Below are positions 34,126 to 49,100 of a stretch of 64,000 bases of DNA, piece after piece. Position numbers and translations under genes: made by a program. Position 1 is the first letter of the stretch; every line of letters begins with the position of its first letter. Below the pieces are notes generated by a model. That model was given only the letters and a program-made list of their open reading frames with translations. It was not told the origin of the DNA and searched no databases. Origin of the DNA: Melanocharis versteri (taxonomy: Eukaryota > Chordata > Aves > Passeriformes > Melanocharitidae); NCBI GenBank assembly GCA_013397845.1, contig VZTG01007192.1:251632-315631 (forward strand), given 5' to 3'.

Positions 34126-37100
34126 GTGAGACTCGGTGGTTCAGCACTGGTTGCATCTCTGGCATGTGATCTGCTTTAGGGTGCCTTTTCTACTCATGGC
34201 TCTGCCTGTTTGCTCCTTCATCTCTGTTTTTCTGCCTCTGGGAAGGCTGGAGGTGGAGCTCCCTGTGTCCCAGCTGCACCCCTTCAGTTTGTTTGGGGTC
34301 TGTCCTGCAGAGCTTTCCCTCAGGAGCTGTGCACTGCAGTGCTTGCAGGGATCTAAATCAGTGATTAATTGTCACAGGAGGAAAAGATGCATTAATGCTG
34401 TAAATGGTGCAAATGCCTCCTGGCAACACTTTTGAGTAATCCTGGTAAATGGTTTTTCTGGGACTTCGTCTCACTTCCTTTACAACCTTTAAGTGTGTGA
34501 CTTCTCAGGATGGAAGAAAATGGTCTTTAACACACCAGGCTAAGGTGGTGTATCCAGGTGGAGGTAGGATGCCACAGAGAATGATTCTCTGCTGCTCTGG
34601 GATTCTGTTCATGGCAGGACAGCTCCCTTTTATTCAGACTCAATCTTGGCTACCAGAAAACAGAACAATAAGCGGTTGGGTTTGCGTTCATTTGTTTTGT
34701 GGTCACCTTAAAAGTTATGTGGCTTAAAGTTGGCCTTGTGGGAGGATCACTGCTGCCATGCCCTGTCCCCTGGGCTGCAGGGACAGTTGTGTGGCACTAT
34801 GAGTGGTTTTGCCTGTGGACTCTGTGACACTCTGTAATTCCTTGTTGATGCTGTACCACATTCCAGCCTGGTGATAAGGAGGTTAGAGATGAAACTGCAG
34901 CTTGTTTCCTTTCTCTTTGTGAGATAGATTAAGCAAAAAGCTAAAGTAGTTTATCACAATGTGCTATGTGAGTACAAGATCCAAAACCCTGGTGCCAGTG
35001 ACTCAAGGAGATAATTCTTACTGATATCTTCTGGATATCATCACTATTTCAATAGTACTTCTTTCAACTGAAATGGAAGTTGGAGCAAGTTTAATATTAG
35101 GACAAGTCAGATTTTTATTGAAAATAAAATACATTTGAGAGAAAGCCATCCCACAAACTGCTTGGACAACTGGGATTTTAAGACGTTGGTGGCACAGTAA
35201 TTTTAATTGGATCAAATGGGACTGTATTAGAAAATTGCAGGGAGTTGGTGTCTACTGGAATCCAGTGGTGCTGGGCTTGGGAGTAGACTTCTACCACTTT
35301 GACCTTTTCGTGTGTGGAAACTCCTTAACTGTGATTAACGAAGGGTAAGTAATAAATAGAGCAGTGATAATTAGGACTTGATGGGTGGGTGTGTCTGTCT
35401 TTACAGGCCGTTCATTTTAACACCTCTGAGATGTGGCAAAACATCACTGCAGGTGAGATGCTGTGAGTGTGTAGCAAATAAACGTCTTGGGGTAGATCTC
35501 TTGAAAGTGTCCATGTGCCTGTTGGGTTGGCTTGGAACAGTGCAGTGTGGTTTTAATCCCATCCAAACTGCAGTGAAGGACAGCAGGGAGGTTAGTCCAG
35601 ACTGAGAGCATTTTACCTGCCAAGGTCGCTGCCAATTGAGCAGAGGTGTCACAAAGTGTTACTTTGCTCAGCTCAGTGTTGGTGACAACAGGAGTAACAC
35701 AGGGAGGTAGGAGGCACGAATCTGATGCCTTGAGGCATGGGAGAAAGATGCATCCTTCTGGTCAGGAATTCCTCTGTACAGGGGAGTTAAATCAGCAGCT
35801 CTGTGACCCAAAGGTTGAAGATTTATGAAGCTGAAGTGTTCGTGAGTTGCAGACAGTGGCCTCTTCATGTAGCCCAGGGTGCCTGTGTAACTAGGTAGGG
35901 CTTTCACACTGAGGTGGGAGAATTTCTCAAAAGAAGCAGCCATAGATGTTTTTTCACTTTCTTTTGTCCTGGCCATTCTCTCCTGAATAGCTGTTTCTAA
36001 GGCATTAGTGCTGATGTGCACAAAGGCAGTGTGAGGCTAATAATCCGCTGTCTGGCAACAGCCTTTTTGTACTGGAACAACTTAATGCTGGGTGTTGCAA
36101 AGAATTTTAGACAAGATGCATGTTTGTAGCAGTCAAGGGATTCTAGCCAGGTCAAGAATGTATGGAAGTAAATATTGTAGCATGTTTGTGGCAGTTATTG
36201 CCATAGAAAAACTAAACTATTAATGTGACTACCCACCCTTGATCCTCTCTGATTATAGCAAACACAATCTGCTTTCTACAGTGAGAGTTGAGGTGTCAAG
36301 GCCACCTGACTTGTTTCCAGAAGTGTGTGAACTTCCTACAGACACTTTTGGGCCCTTAATACTTTCTTCATTAAAACTCAAGTGCATTGGCTGATCTGAA
36401 ATTACTTAGAGGAATAGTTTAAATACCTCGATTGTCTTTAGAGCTACAGTAGGTCTGACTCTTCTATTTGTACAGCTGAGGTTATTTTTTTTTCTTGGCT
36501 CTTCAGTGCTTCTGAAGACTGTCTCATTGCTTGGGTTCTAAGATCAAATAGTTTTTTCTCAGGTACGCCCAATTTTATAGAAGTGTGGAAATACTCATAA
36601 CTTTGAGATTGCCAGAAGATTTCTTCTGTGCCTTGATTTGTTTCTATCTTGTAATTATTCAACCTGTAATTTCACTTTGACAGAGTAGCTGAACTTCAGT
36701 CTTATACACCATTTCTCCTCCTTGAATTAGCTCCTGTGCTGTAATTAAACAACTAATTTGGTCCTGGCTTAGAGTCAGCAGATGATCTAGGTGGCAATAA
36801 TCCCCTGTCAAAAGCCAGGCTTCCTTAATAAGATTGGTCTTACATGTTTCCAGCAGGAGATACACAGAGAAATATGAAACTGTTCTGCTTAATGGGATAT
36901 TAGTATTGGACAGTGCCAGTCATCTGGAATGAGCGCAATAGAAACTTCATGGACAGATCTTAAAAGGCTAGAGAGGACATGGATCATAAGTGTGCACATG
37001 AATGCCTCTAAAATGCTCAGATGAGTCCACTCAGAGCAGTAAAATGATGGGTTTGGAGTCTGTTCTTGTTTGCCCAGAAATCAGAAAAGGACTGTAAGTG

Positions 37101-40100
37101 TCTCTGGAGGCTGATCTGCAAACAAGCTATGTGGCATATCTGTTTGGTGTGAGTAAGCCCGATTGGTAATGCTGATCTTAGAAAGGGGCTGTTATCTTCC
37201 AGTGGAGAGGTTACTATCGATCATCCCTGGTGCAAAAGTTCCTGGTGATGCACAAATTGTGTGTGCCTACGGAGAGATGGAGGAGGAGAGAGCTCTCCAA
37301 CAGGGAGCAATTTGGAAAGATTTAGCCTTTGCTGTGTGACTCACAGCAATGCGTGTTTGGTGTTTCAACAGGCTTCTTGTGGATTAAGCTGCTTGAAGTG
37401 AGTATCTAGGATGTGTTTCTGAGAGATAGAACAAAAAGCTGTTTTGTCTAGGTGGATTCTGGTAATTCTAGGGCCTGTCATGTTTTGGAACCTGTGGGTT
37501 CTGTGAAGGCTCAGCAGTTCCTTGTGAACAGCATGTGGACATGGTAGCATAATGTAGAGAATGTTGGTGCTCCTTCCTGCTAGTGAAGAGGCTGTTTGGG
37601 TTCCATGTCCCTGCAGAACTGACTTTTTAAGCTAAATACTTGCCCAGCTGTAGTGCAGTGACCTACGGCCTGTGAGTTCTTTAAACAGATCAGCTGAGTC
37701 TAGTCATAATTTGCCTCTACTTGCTGAGTGGCCAAATAAATTACTGTAAGTAAGAATAAGGCTCATTACCATCAAATTATTAATATGTGTTGTATTGTAG
37801 CAATATGGAACTCCTCCCCTCTTTACAGTAACCTTGCACTAGATTGGCTTTAATATTGCTTTGCTTCTGATAACATCTTCAGTGTTTTGGGAGAGGGAGC
37901 CTTTAAATTCAGGTGACTGACAGTAATGAAGTCCTTCTGCCTGTGTTGCTTTAACGTCTTGAATGGGCAGTTGTCTTATCAAGAAATAACAAAGCTGGTT
38001 TATTTTGGATCCCAAGCTGCAGCACCAACACCATATGAGTGATTCTCTGCTCTACCCATCTCAAATGTCACTTATCTGTAACATGTGCAAGAGTGGGTTG
38101 AAAAAGGGACAAGATCTTTTGGAAAGGGTACTTTGTCAATCTTGAGTTGCTCAACTTCTCAACAATGAAGCTTTCTCAATCTTCAGGTGATTTTTTTATT
38201 GGCTTGGTTTTCATAGGGAAACAAAGCTTACAATTAAATTGCTCATTTGTTTTTTCTTCTGACTTTTGAACCTGCTTGGAATTCGGTCTGTACAGAGGAG
38301 TCACATTCTGAAAGGATCAAGCCCAAGACAAGTGGTCCTCTAAAGGTCGTGTTAATGTCCTTGCTGATGGGAAGGGAGCCCAATGCCATTAAAAACTTCT
38401 CCCTATGAACAAAGCTCTTCCAAAGCAAGCCCTGCTTAGGCCTCCTCTGAAACTGGCCACTGTTTCATACTAGTCTTCAAGACAACTTTCTCGTGACTTT
38501 AAATATATTTTCTGTCTTCTTAAGGCATATCTCATCTTCTTTTAAATGCAAAGATGTGCCTCCTTGTCTAGTGCAGCCTTGAGTCCATTTTTATATAATG
38601 CTGTTGCAATCCCAAAATGATAGAGGGATCCAGGCTTTGTTTGCAGGGTCAAAGGAAAGATTTGGACTTCTCAGCAGTGCACATTTCCTTTTAGACTCAA
38701 AATCATGTGAGGAATCTCTTCTGCAGTGACCTGACAGAACATGAGCGGTGTCTTGCGCAAGGGAAGATGAGTGATTAAAGATGATGTGCTTGTTCTCTGG
38801 TATCTGCCTTGTGACACAGTTGGGTTTATGGGGTGATGCAATGCAGCAGAATGGGTTGTTTTGGGGTGAGTTTTCTACAGAAGATTTTGTGTTGAAACAG
38901 GCAAGCTCACAGGTGAGTTTACTTTGTCATATGAGATGCTTAGACTGAAGCCATGGAGATTTTGATTTTAAAACCTATTAAAAGATGCTGTGTTTCTGAT
39001 CTTTTCTGTGCATGCACACTGGTATGAGGGCAAATAAAGTGACGGGAAAACACTTTAAATTCTAATTTAGCAATTACAGCATCAGCAGGTTGGAGACTGT
39101 CCTCATTTCTTGTGCAACCATTAAAGCTGGACATTTGGTATATGTAAAACTACCTAGTTTTAAGGTCTTGTAGTCTAAAAGAGTGTTTTATTTCCAAAGT
39201 GAGCCATGCCTGGGCAGTTTTTAATGCGAGTTTTTAATGACTGAGGCTTCAAAGGCAAGATCTGACAGGAAATACATGGTCAAAGAACTGGTTATTTTTA
39301 GCTTATCTTGAAAAGGAAATAATGCAGTTCTTAAATCCTATGTGTCCTGTCCTCTTTGGCTGTGTTGGGTGGCTTCAAGCAGACTTGATATCATCTTGAA
39401 GATTGGCAGCTGGGTAAGAAACATAAATTCTTAGTTTTCTGAAGGGAAAGATTAGTTGTTCTTTGAGCTCAGCACCTCTGTTCTGCTTTCTAGCAGGTCA
39501 GCACAAGGTGGTTCTTCCCGTAGTAGTAATGGAAGGAGGGGGCCAGGAATACAATTGTGGAGTGGCACAGTGAGGGAGTAGAGCCACTGAGACCATATGA
39601 AGGGGATACAGTTCTGCTGCTTGTGGAACAACTTAATTTATTTTTTTAAATGTGTTGGGGGAGAATCTATTTGAGACCAGCAAAGTGCATAAGCTGAGTG
39701 GGTCAAGGGTATCTTACATTCTTCTCAAATTGTTTTCCAAACTGCTGTTGTTCTGCAAATGTAACAGCACAATGAGCTTAAATGCTGAGGTGTTTGTGGG
39801 TTTTTTTTTTCTTGGAGGTGAGATGCTTAGCAACCAGGAGTTCTATTTTAGTAAAAATGGATCTTTGCATGCAGCCAAAATCAATGGTGTTAAGCAGTTT
39901 CCTTGTTTGTTGTTACATTAGAAGTCTGCTAAGTAAAGGCAGTTGTTGCTGGTCTGTCCTTAAGTCTATAGCTTGTGTAGCAGATAGACAAAAACCAAAA
40001 TTCCTGCTTGATAGGTGGGAAGGGGAATTAATGCTAACAACTGAGCATAGCTGCGCTGAAGGTAAAGTTTCTTACATTGTTGTACTCTTTTCCAGTACTG

Positions 40101-43100
40101 GAATTGGAGTCACCTCTGAAGCAGGTCTACCTAAAATACTTACAACCAATTGCTCAAACAGGTTGGCTGAGACTCCTGAGCATCACAGAAGCACTTCCTT
40201 CTCCGAAAACAAAACTGCATTTTGTGTAGAGGCTGTGCTCCTACAAGGAGGCCACGTTATGCACCATGATAGTGCTCTCAGTCTGTTTTCTTGTCTCACA
40301 GCAGCACAACTTTGGCACCTCTACAGCAAATCTGTTAGCCCATGCTTCCCTGGAATCTTATTAGGGTATCACTTCAGTACCTTCTTTTTCTAGAAGTGGT
40401 AATGTTGTCCTAGAAACCAAGCATGCAAGTTGTAATGCTGGCTGTGTGTTGGTGTGTAAGGTGGTGCTGTAGCTATAAATGCCAAAGGATATGCACAAGG
40501 CAAGGTCTGTTGCTATCTTTTCACTCTGACTGGTATTTTAGGGGGGTGGATGCTGCTGCTTCAATCTCAATTTTCCTTCACATGCAAGACTCTCTGTTTT
40601 AAGTAACTTTATCTTGTTCTTCATCTTTATGTTGTTCTTATTGGAGAAGTAAAACGCCAGCTGGTGCTTGTCCTAAAGCTCAACTAGTCTGAAATGTCTG
40701 ACCTGTGGGTGTTGTTCCTCTTGGTGTCACAGAGGCATTTCAGATGTGTAGTTCCTAATGCAAAAGAAAGGTGGCATTTGAGGCTTTACCTATTGGCCAG
40801 TGGTGTTAGTAATGACAAAAGTCAGGTTATGTTGATGGCATGTTAGACCTGACTGTTTACTTAAACAGTGAAACATATTGAGGAATACAGTCACACTGAT
40901 ATCTAGCACTTCTCCTGGGGGATAAAAGGAGTGGGAATAGCCAGGTCTGAACACAGGATAACTGTCCAACTTGCCATTCAGCCTGTCTTAGAGCTGATCA
41001 TGGTGTTTTACTGATAGCTGTGACTGACTGTCTTGTCTATTGGCAATGCAGAGACCTCCAGACAAGCTAACCTTATGCCTAGTTAAGATAAAACTCTGAT
41101 AAAAGATCAGCACACTTGGATATGACCTTCTAAGGGTTGTTCTGATTGCTGCTTCAAGGCTGAATGTGTTTAGGGACCTTGGAAAGATTTGCAGAGTTGC
41201 TGATGAAAAATAAAATCCAGTGTGTTCTCAGCTGTTGACTGCCTTACAGTGCTGTGATCCTAAAATAAGTGGTCATAGTTTATTAACTTCTTGCAGCTTT
41301 GATTTGAGTTTATTGGGACCCTATTAGAAGTCAGAAATGCTATTGAGAAACTGGTGTCTGAGCTACTGTATGCTTTGCTTTCTGTGTTTTCAGACATGCA
41401 ACTAAAAATGTTCAATATTTGCTTTCCTTCCTTAGGCTGGGTTGATGTTGACCATGTGATAACGAGGAAAATGCAGCTCATAGCAGAAGCTGAGGTAAAT
41501 AAATACTTGCTTGTGGTGGTGAGCAGGACAATTGACCCTGGATGTCTCTTGGAGAGTCACTAGCCCTGGAACACAAATAGCCCTGTTCAGTCCTAGCTTG
41601 AGTGCAGTAACTTTTCCACAGCCCTCGTTCTCTGTCCCACTTTGCACAAGAAAGGTAATGTTATCTAATGAGGTTCTGACATGCTTGACCCCCATAGGTT
41701 GAAGTCCAAAGATAAGAATGAAGTTCGAGACCTGTAAACAAAATTGAAATTGCCTTACCACTAACTTTTGGCAGTGTGATGATTAGCCAGCCTGCTTGCA
41801 TACTGAGCCTTTAAAATGCTGTGTCCTGCTATCCATTGAATAAAGGGCAGCATGGATCCTGTGTCCCACAGCTTCTGCTGCCCTGGCTGTGGAGATGACC
41901 TTCCTGAGCTTTGCTCTCATTCTTTTTGCTGGAGGACAATATCCTCAAAGACAATAGCACTGGGTGTTTCTGGCACCATCTGCACCTGTGTGGGCTGCCA
42001 TTGTCTTAGATTATGTTAAGGTGATTTATGCCCAAATTAAATTAAATTGGCTAAGGATGAACTGCACCCTCCTTGTTAACCATTGTTTTGTGGCACCCAT
42101 GTTCTTCAGGGCGAATCGCCCTGCGCTCTTGCATAATTTCATCGCAGAAAATTCCATGGTAAATCTGAAGTAATCTAATTGTGCCAGCTTGACATGAATA
42201 GTAGGGAGTGGATACTTGGAAGACAGAGAAAAATACCTTGCACCTTTGAGATATTTTCCTGTTTAGCCCTTATTTTTTTCCTTTTTCCCCCACCTCCATA
42301 GGTGGTGTGTCATTTATAACAGGTATAACTAAAGTGTATTTAAATATCTTCTGCCGAGGGTGTGCTGCTTTTTTTGATGAAACTCCTAAAATTCAGCCCA
42401 GCAGAGGGGTAGTCAGCTCAGAATTTTATTTCGGATGTTGTCTTATCCTGTTTGTCCGTACTGAGAACAGGAGATCAAGCCTGGTAACTTCTCTGCAGAC
42501 AAAACAGTCGTTGTTAATCACTGTGTTGGCAGTAGGTGTTTGCAGGAGAAAGCTTTCACTGTAAAGCACAAGTAGCTTTGGAAGTTCCAGGGAGCACTAG
42601 CTGGTTGCAAGGTGATAACTTCACCTTGGATTTCTTTCTTTGGGAGCGTCTCTTGTTCCTTATTTTTTTTCCCCTGGTCACCAGCTTTGAGACACAGTTT
42701 GTAGAAAAAGTGATTTCTTACCCCCAAAGAGAATCCTAGAAAACCAGTAGGTCAGTGGTGTTTTAATTGCTGAAGTTTCTCCCAAAACACAGGGAGTTCA
42801 GATTTTAAGCCCTGAGTTATATAGCTTGCAGATTTGTTTAAGGTGCCTCAGGGCTGAGGAGAAAAAAAAAACAGCACCCTACTGCAAAATACCTGAGAAT
42901 TCCTGGAGTGCTGGTCCCTTTTGTTGTGGGAACCACTGAACAGAGGCTTAGATTGTAGTTTACCTTTTCTGTGATAAGTATCTAAATTCTGGGCAGATGC
43001 TTGACTTGTGAAAAGCGTGGTCAAGGTGTAAATGGGATTTGTAGGAGCTGGGTGTTACTCATGCGTAGGAGGCCTTCCAGCATCTGCCGTCTAAAAGTCC

Positions 43101-46100
43101 AGACCTTTATTCATTCTGAAAGGAGTTGAAAATGGTGTGTTCTGTCACTAGGTCAGGTCTGGGTGTTGTAACGTGTCAGTGACCCAAATTACTGAATCTG
43201 TTAGAATGAGTAAAGTTCTGGGGAACTGTTGCAACTTTTTAAGTAATGGTTACTTCCCTCAACTTTCTCTACTTGTCATCAATTTTTATTATTGGCCAGC
43301 CTCTGCTTTTGATGGCATAGCATTCTTTTAAGGGTTTTTGGTTTGTAATTGCAGTTAGCTACAATTACTGTAAGATCTGTACCCTGGTTTTTATTTTATT
43401 TAATCTATTAAGAACTCATGCCCTGCTCTCCCAAGCCAAACACGTGTTGATATCAGCCCTGGAGGGCTGTGTTAGGAGCAGGCAATCTCAGCAGAGTGCC
43501 AGCCAAAGGGAAGAGGTTCTTTGAGGAAATACCACCTGCCAAACCCTCACTGAGGAGAGATTAGGCTAAAGAAGGGGAGACACTATTACAAAAAAAAAGA
43601 AAAAGTGTTTTGATTGGAATGAATAGTGCTTTGTTTAGCATGGAAATTTGAGCACTTCAATTTGGAATTGGAATTTCTGTTTGACTTTGTGGTAGGGATA
43701 TGTGCATGCATGCTGTAAAATTAGGCTGTACCAGAGAGCACCAGTGTCTTCTGTTACAGGTTATATTCACAAGTACTCAATATTGGCTGTTTATTTTTTT
43801 CTCCTGTTTTTAAAGGAACAAGTTCATATCTCTTGCAGAGACAATCCTCTGCCTCCCAGGAAAGCAATATCTAAAAGTAGCCAGATCCTAAGAATTTTGT
43901 TAAGTGCTGGTGAAGCTTATTTAGTCTATTCTGGAGGCTGCCAAATAGGGCAAAATTTTTTTTTAAAGTTAAATATTAATCTGCTCCTTCTCCTACTGCA
44001 GCTTTTGCTTCAAGAGATCTCTCTGGATCTGACCACTATAAAACAGGAGGAATGTAGGGTTCTGATCCATTGTGACTTCAGGGTCTTCTGCTTGTATATG
44101 GTCTCACTTCAGATTGTCTTGTATTTTCTGCTAGAGAGTTAAACTTTTTTGGCTGTTGTCACGTTGAACAGGAGCATTTTTGAGAACACATCATCTGTTT
44201 ATGTATTTTATAGGATCCTGGAATGGTTTGGGTTGGAAAGGACCTTAAAGATCATCCCCTTCCACCCCCTGCCATGGGCAGGGACACCTTCCACTACACC
44301 AGATTGCTCAGAGCCCCATCCAGCCCGGCCTTGGACACTTCCAGGGATCCAGGGGCAGCCACAGCTTCTCTGGGCACCCTGTGCCAGGGCCTCCCCACCC
44401 TTACAGGGAAGAATTCTTTCCTAACATCTGGCCCTCTCTTCTCCAGAAACCTCCTAGAGCCATTGTCCCTGGTCCTTTCACTACATTTCCTCATGAAGAG
44501 TCCCTCTCTGACTTCTCTAGGTCCCCTTCAGACCCTGGCAGATGCTGTGAGGTCTCCACACAGCCCTCTCTTCTCCAGAAACCTCCTTGAAAACAGTTTT
44601 TTTTCCTTTTCAACCTTCAAGATGAGAAAGTACATAGAAGTTGAGAATTCTGAAAGTGATCAGGAAAACATGTGTTTCTCAAGCAGCTGGTCAGTAGAAA
44701 GAACAGATGAAATGATGATATATGTAATTATCATGTAGGAAGACTTGCACCTTGAATCTGGAGGCAAACAGGAAAAATCCCAGGCAAAGGATGGTCAGAC
44801 AAACATGGCTAGTGAACACTTGCATAAAGAAAACAAAACATAATATGCAATTGGATTTTAAATAATTTCTTGAAACTTGCCTTTTGCCTGTGCTGAAGGT
44901 GATGGCTGTCTGGCAGAGCCTTCAGGAGCTCAGGGGCTGGCTCTCAGCTGTGCTTCATCACTAGGCTCATCACATTTGCTGTTTCAGGACTAAACATTAA
45001 GGAACTGATTTCTCAGCAGTCTGATAACTCTTCTAAAAGGCCAGAACAATTCTGTGTTGAGTCTGATGGAGAAGATAAATGTTATTCAAAGTCCTCTGGC
45101 CTGAGCTGTGTGAACAGGCCAAGATAAGCCCTGGTCTTATCCAAGTAGGCTCCAGCTGTTGGCAGATGGTACAGAAATGTTTTCTGGGTGCCTTGCTCTG
45201 TCCTGTTCCAGGATAAAAAGGAATATAAATACTTTAAGAAAATGTATCCAGCAAGTTAAACAGTTTACTGCTGTGTTTTCACTCTGTCAGCAACTGAAGC
45301 CAGCTTTCATGAAGGAGGTGGACAGTCACTTCACAGAGTTTGTGAACAGTTTGGTGGCAAAATCAGCACTCCTGGATTCCTCATCTCCAGCCTCCCTTTT
45401 TCCAGCTTCCTGCGCAGAGAAGGAACTGCACAAAGCCAAGTAAGCCTCTTTTAAGCTGTTGCTATAACAAGGTTATGTTTCCTGGAGGCTTTATTTCCTT
45501 TTTCGTCTCAAATGTTCTCTTCTTTCTTTGCAGGAATTCGAGGGCCCCTCCAGAACACGGGAAAATCTTTACTGCCAGGAGGTCCCTCTTGGAGTGAGTA
45601 ACTTAACTTCATCAAAGTAATTTCATCAAATTGACTGAAAATACCCTTGATAGCAAACTAATGAGCCTTTGCTTTGAGGTACTTTCCCTGCCACCACCCA
45701 CAGTCTTACGTTCAAATCCATGGGGACTAATCTGTTCAAGCTTCTCTCTTTCTAAAATATCTGTACTACATCTTGCAAATATAAACCTTAATTACAGCCC
45801 GCTCAGTACCACTGGGATCGTGGCTAATTATCCATTGTCTGAAGATAAGATGAGGAAGTGTCTGTGTCTGTGGCACCCCAGTTGTACCTTAACTCTGGTC
45901 TCTCCCTCAGTGAGCTGTTTGAAGTGAGTCACATCAGGACAATCTACCACATGTTCATCGCTCTTCTCATCGTCTTCATCCTCAGTACACTTCTAGTAGA
46001 CTTCATTGATGAAGGAAGGTAAGAATGCCATGGAAAGCCAGGGATAAGGGCTGGGAACAGCTCTTCCAGAGTGCCAGACGTACATGAAGCTGCAGAATGG

Positions 46101-49100
46101 TGCAGAAAGAAGGGGGAATCTTTCTTGGGATGTTGTTGGGAGTGTGGGTTTCAACTTGGCGTACTTGGAATATGTGCTGGAATTCCTGTTGAGAGACCAT
46201 TTCAAATCGGATAGCTGGATATTAGGAAAACTCTACTGACTGATGTGTTACATGAGTATTGTGGCCAGCAATTAGGCCAGTTCAGCCCAACGTGCTTAGT
46301 TCATCACGAGACTGGCATAAGGAAATGTGGAATAATTTAGTTGAATATCTTTAATGAGACAGGAGCTGCTTGTGTTGCTTGGAGAAGGACTCTGCTTAGA
46401 AAAACTTTAAATACTTCAGCAGTCCTTCTCTGTTTAAAAATGACAGTTCTGGAACACTGTACTTGTACTTAAATAAAAATAGAACTTTGTTTTTCCTGAG
46501 GGAAAAACCTCAAGGATGTTGGCAGAGCCTCTGCTAAGATAGTGCTTTGCAGGTAGCCAGTTGTGAAGAAGATTGTGAAAGACTGCTTTCCTCACACTTA
46601 CTTGTTGCTTAAATTGTATTTTGGCAAGTTGTATCTCATGTACACAAGTAGGATTACATGTTTGTCTTGCTGATTATCTGCTCTTCAGTGTACAAAACCA
46701 GAGCTGTATCTTGATTATAATCATCGTCCCTTTAGTCTGTGTATAAGAACAGGCTCATTGAATGTTGTTTAGCTGATCCTAGCTTAGACATTGGGGGAGA
46801 ATGGGTATTTACCTTAAAATCAACTAGGGCTGGATTCCCTGATTACTTTAAAAATAATTTTAAAAATAATATCTGTGGTTTTATCTAGATCTGATAATTT
46901 TGATCCAGTTTGCAATTGAGCCTCCACCTGAGAAGAAGTAACTTTTGCTGGTGTATTCTGTACTGTCATCTTCTCTGGTCTTAGTTTAGAAGAGCTGCTT
47001 ATTGTAGGAGTAAGCTCTGATGAGTGTGAGAGGCAGTAAAGTTGATCAGCCTTTTGTTTATGTCCTTATGTTTTAAGCTTGATTAGTGAACTAAAGCACC
47101 TGGTGCACACCAGTTGGTCATACTTGGACTGACCTTCTAATGACCCTGAGCCTTTTGGGTAACTTCTGCACTGAATCCATGTGGAATGCCCACGAAGAAG
47201 GATTAAACTAGGTTTGAATGCTGGATGTTAAGGTACCCCATGCCTATAGAGGCAGGGAAAAAGCCTCTTTAGGCTTAAACTCCTGGGAAGAACTGAGTCT
47301 CAGTGCAGTAGTGGTGGTGTCCTGGGACTGTTCCCCAAAAGCTCTCATGGATCCTGGTTGAGCAGTGGATTGTTCAGTCACGTGCTTGTTCTTAGCAGGG
47401 ATGAGCTTGAGCCTGCTCTTAAAGCACATGCTGATCTTAGAGATGTGCTTAAGCCCTGTGGGATTTGCAGGTAAGCTGTGCTTGACAGCACTGATGGCAT
47501 CAGTCCTTCTCTTATTTTCTGGGATACTTGAGGGTGGCCATTGAAGCTGCCACAGACAGCCCTGAGCTGAAACTGCCACGGTCACTTCTCTCCAGACTGC
47601 CAAGCAATTATGATCTGGAAGCTTTGTGTTTTGTAGCCACTTAGTGGAGTAGAAGTATTTCCAATCAAAGAATGGACGCTCAAAAATTGTCTCTTTCCTT
47701 GTGCCTTCTAGGCTGGTCCTTGGATTTGATCTCCTGGTCTTCGTTTTTGGAAAGTTCCCGGTTGTCTTCTGTACTTGGCTGTGCATGTTCAGTGCCACAG
47801 TGGTTGTTCCATACAACCTTTTTGTGTGGTGGGCCCAAGGCTATTCCAGTTCCTCCCATCGTGCAATCCACTCTTTCTTCTACGGGATGCTGTTCACACT
47901 CTTCCAAATAGCTGGGCTGGGGTTTGGACCAACCTATGTTGCTGTATCCTATGCCCTGCCTCCAGCTTCCCGCTTCATCGTAATCCTGGAACAGGTAAGT
48001 CCCTCCCCTGTATCCTCTGTATCCTAGGACACATTGGGTTTTATTTTCAAAGCGGAGAGGGTCCTTTTTCCTAAAGGAGTCAAATGTTACTTTTATTCAT
48101 TAAATTAAGCCAGGGCCTTAGATGGAGCATCTCTGAGACTTGAGGACAGTTACATGCAGCAAATCTAATAAGAAAGAGTAGAGAATAAACTTCATTTTGA
48201 CTTGGAAACCACTTGTGGGTTTTTACTCAGTATTTAAGATTTTACTGTGGGTTTTTACTTCATGGCTGAAATTCCATTTATTTCTGGTTGTCTTGTGGAT
48301 GCTAAGTGCTTAAAACCAATTTTAAGAACATGTCGTGCCATAGTGCACAAGGAAGCTGTAACATTCCTCTTTGAAAAACAAAACCGAAAAAAAGCAAGTA
48401 GATAGTCAAGAAGTGGTTCCTGTTTGCATTTCTGTTCCCAAGAAGTGTCTTGGCTCTGTAGTCAGAACTTGTTTGGAAGTGGAATTTATTTTGTGGCAGG
48501 GAGCACAGGAAGAATGCAAGAGTGGAGGTCTGGTCAGACCATCAGGTTAAAACAAGGATGGTCAGAGATGAGTGTAGCTTTAAGAATTAACTTTGCACTG
48601 GCCCTACTTTTGGTTCTTCAGTATTAAAACAAAATTTTAAAAAAAACCTTCACAACAGCTGTGGACTATTTATGTGGGGCACCACCTTATACCCAGGTAG
48701 TGATAATTGCTGTAAAACACATGTAACTTCAAGGAGTCGCCTAGACTTTGAAACATCCTGGCCTGCTGAAATGGAGAGGGGTTTCCCTTCAATTTTAGGT
48801 TAATGTTAGCTGATTAGTGACTTGCTGGTGTTATTCAGAGTCCTTGTGTATGTGGTGGTCCTGCAAGTGCAGATGAGATGTGTTTTGATTCTCCTGAACC
48901 ACGATTGCTGCTTGCAGAGTTTGGAATTCATGTCAGTTAAACAGGCTTGTGGGCAGAGGAAGCAGCCCTTCCCTTGTAAAAGAGCTAAATGGGAAAGAAA
49001 CCAAGATGCTGGAGGTGTTGCTGTAAAATGCTTGATCCAGTCTTCACTGCAAAGTTGGGAACATGAGAGCACTAAGCTGCTCTTCTCTTGGCCTTACAGG

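Noticed and set aside
39782..40393. 203-codon frame in SOAT1 intron 2
   Set aside because: It lies between exons whose phases already join perfectly, shows no domain, and has a translation of mixed, non-family character.
44223..44738. 171-codon plus-strand frame in SOAT1 intron 3
   Set aside because: It is read through the antisense of a CR1 element and so is not a gene.
47244..47816. 190-codon minus-strand frame
   Set aside because: Its 5' part is the shadow of SOAT1 exon 7, and no minus-strand splice or promoter signals support it.
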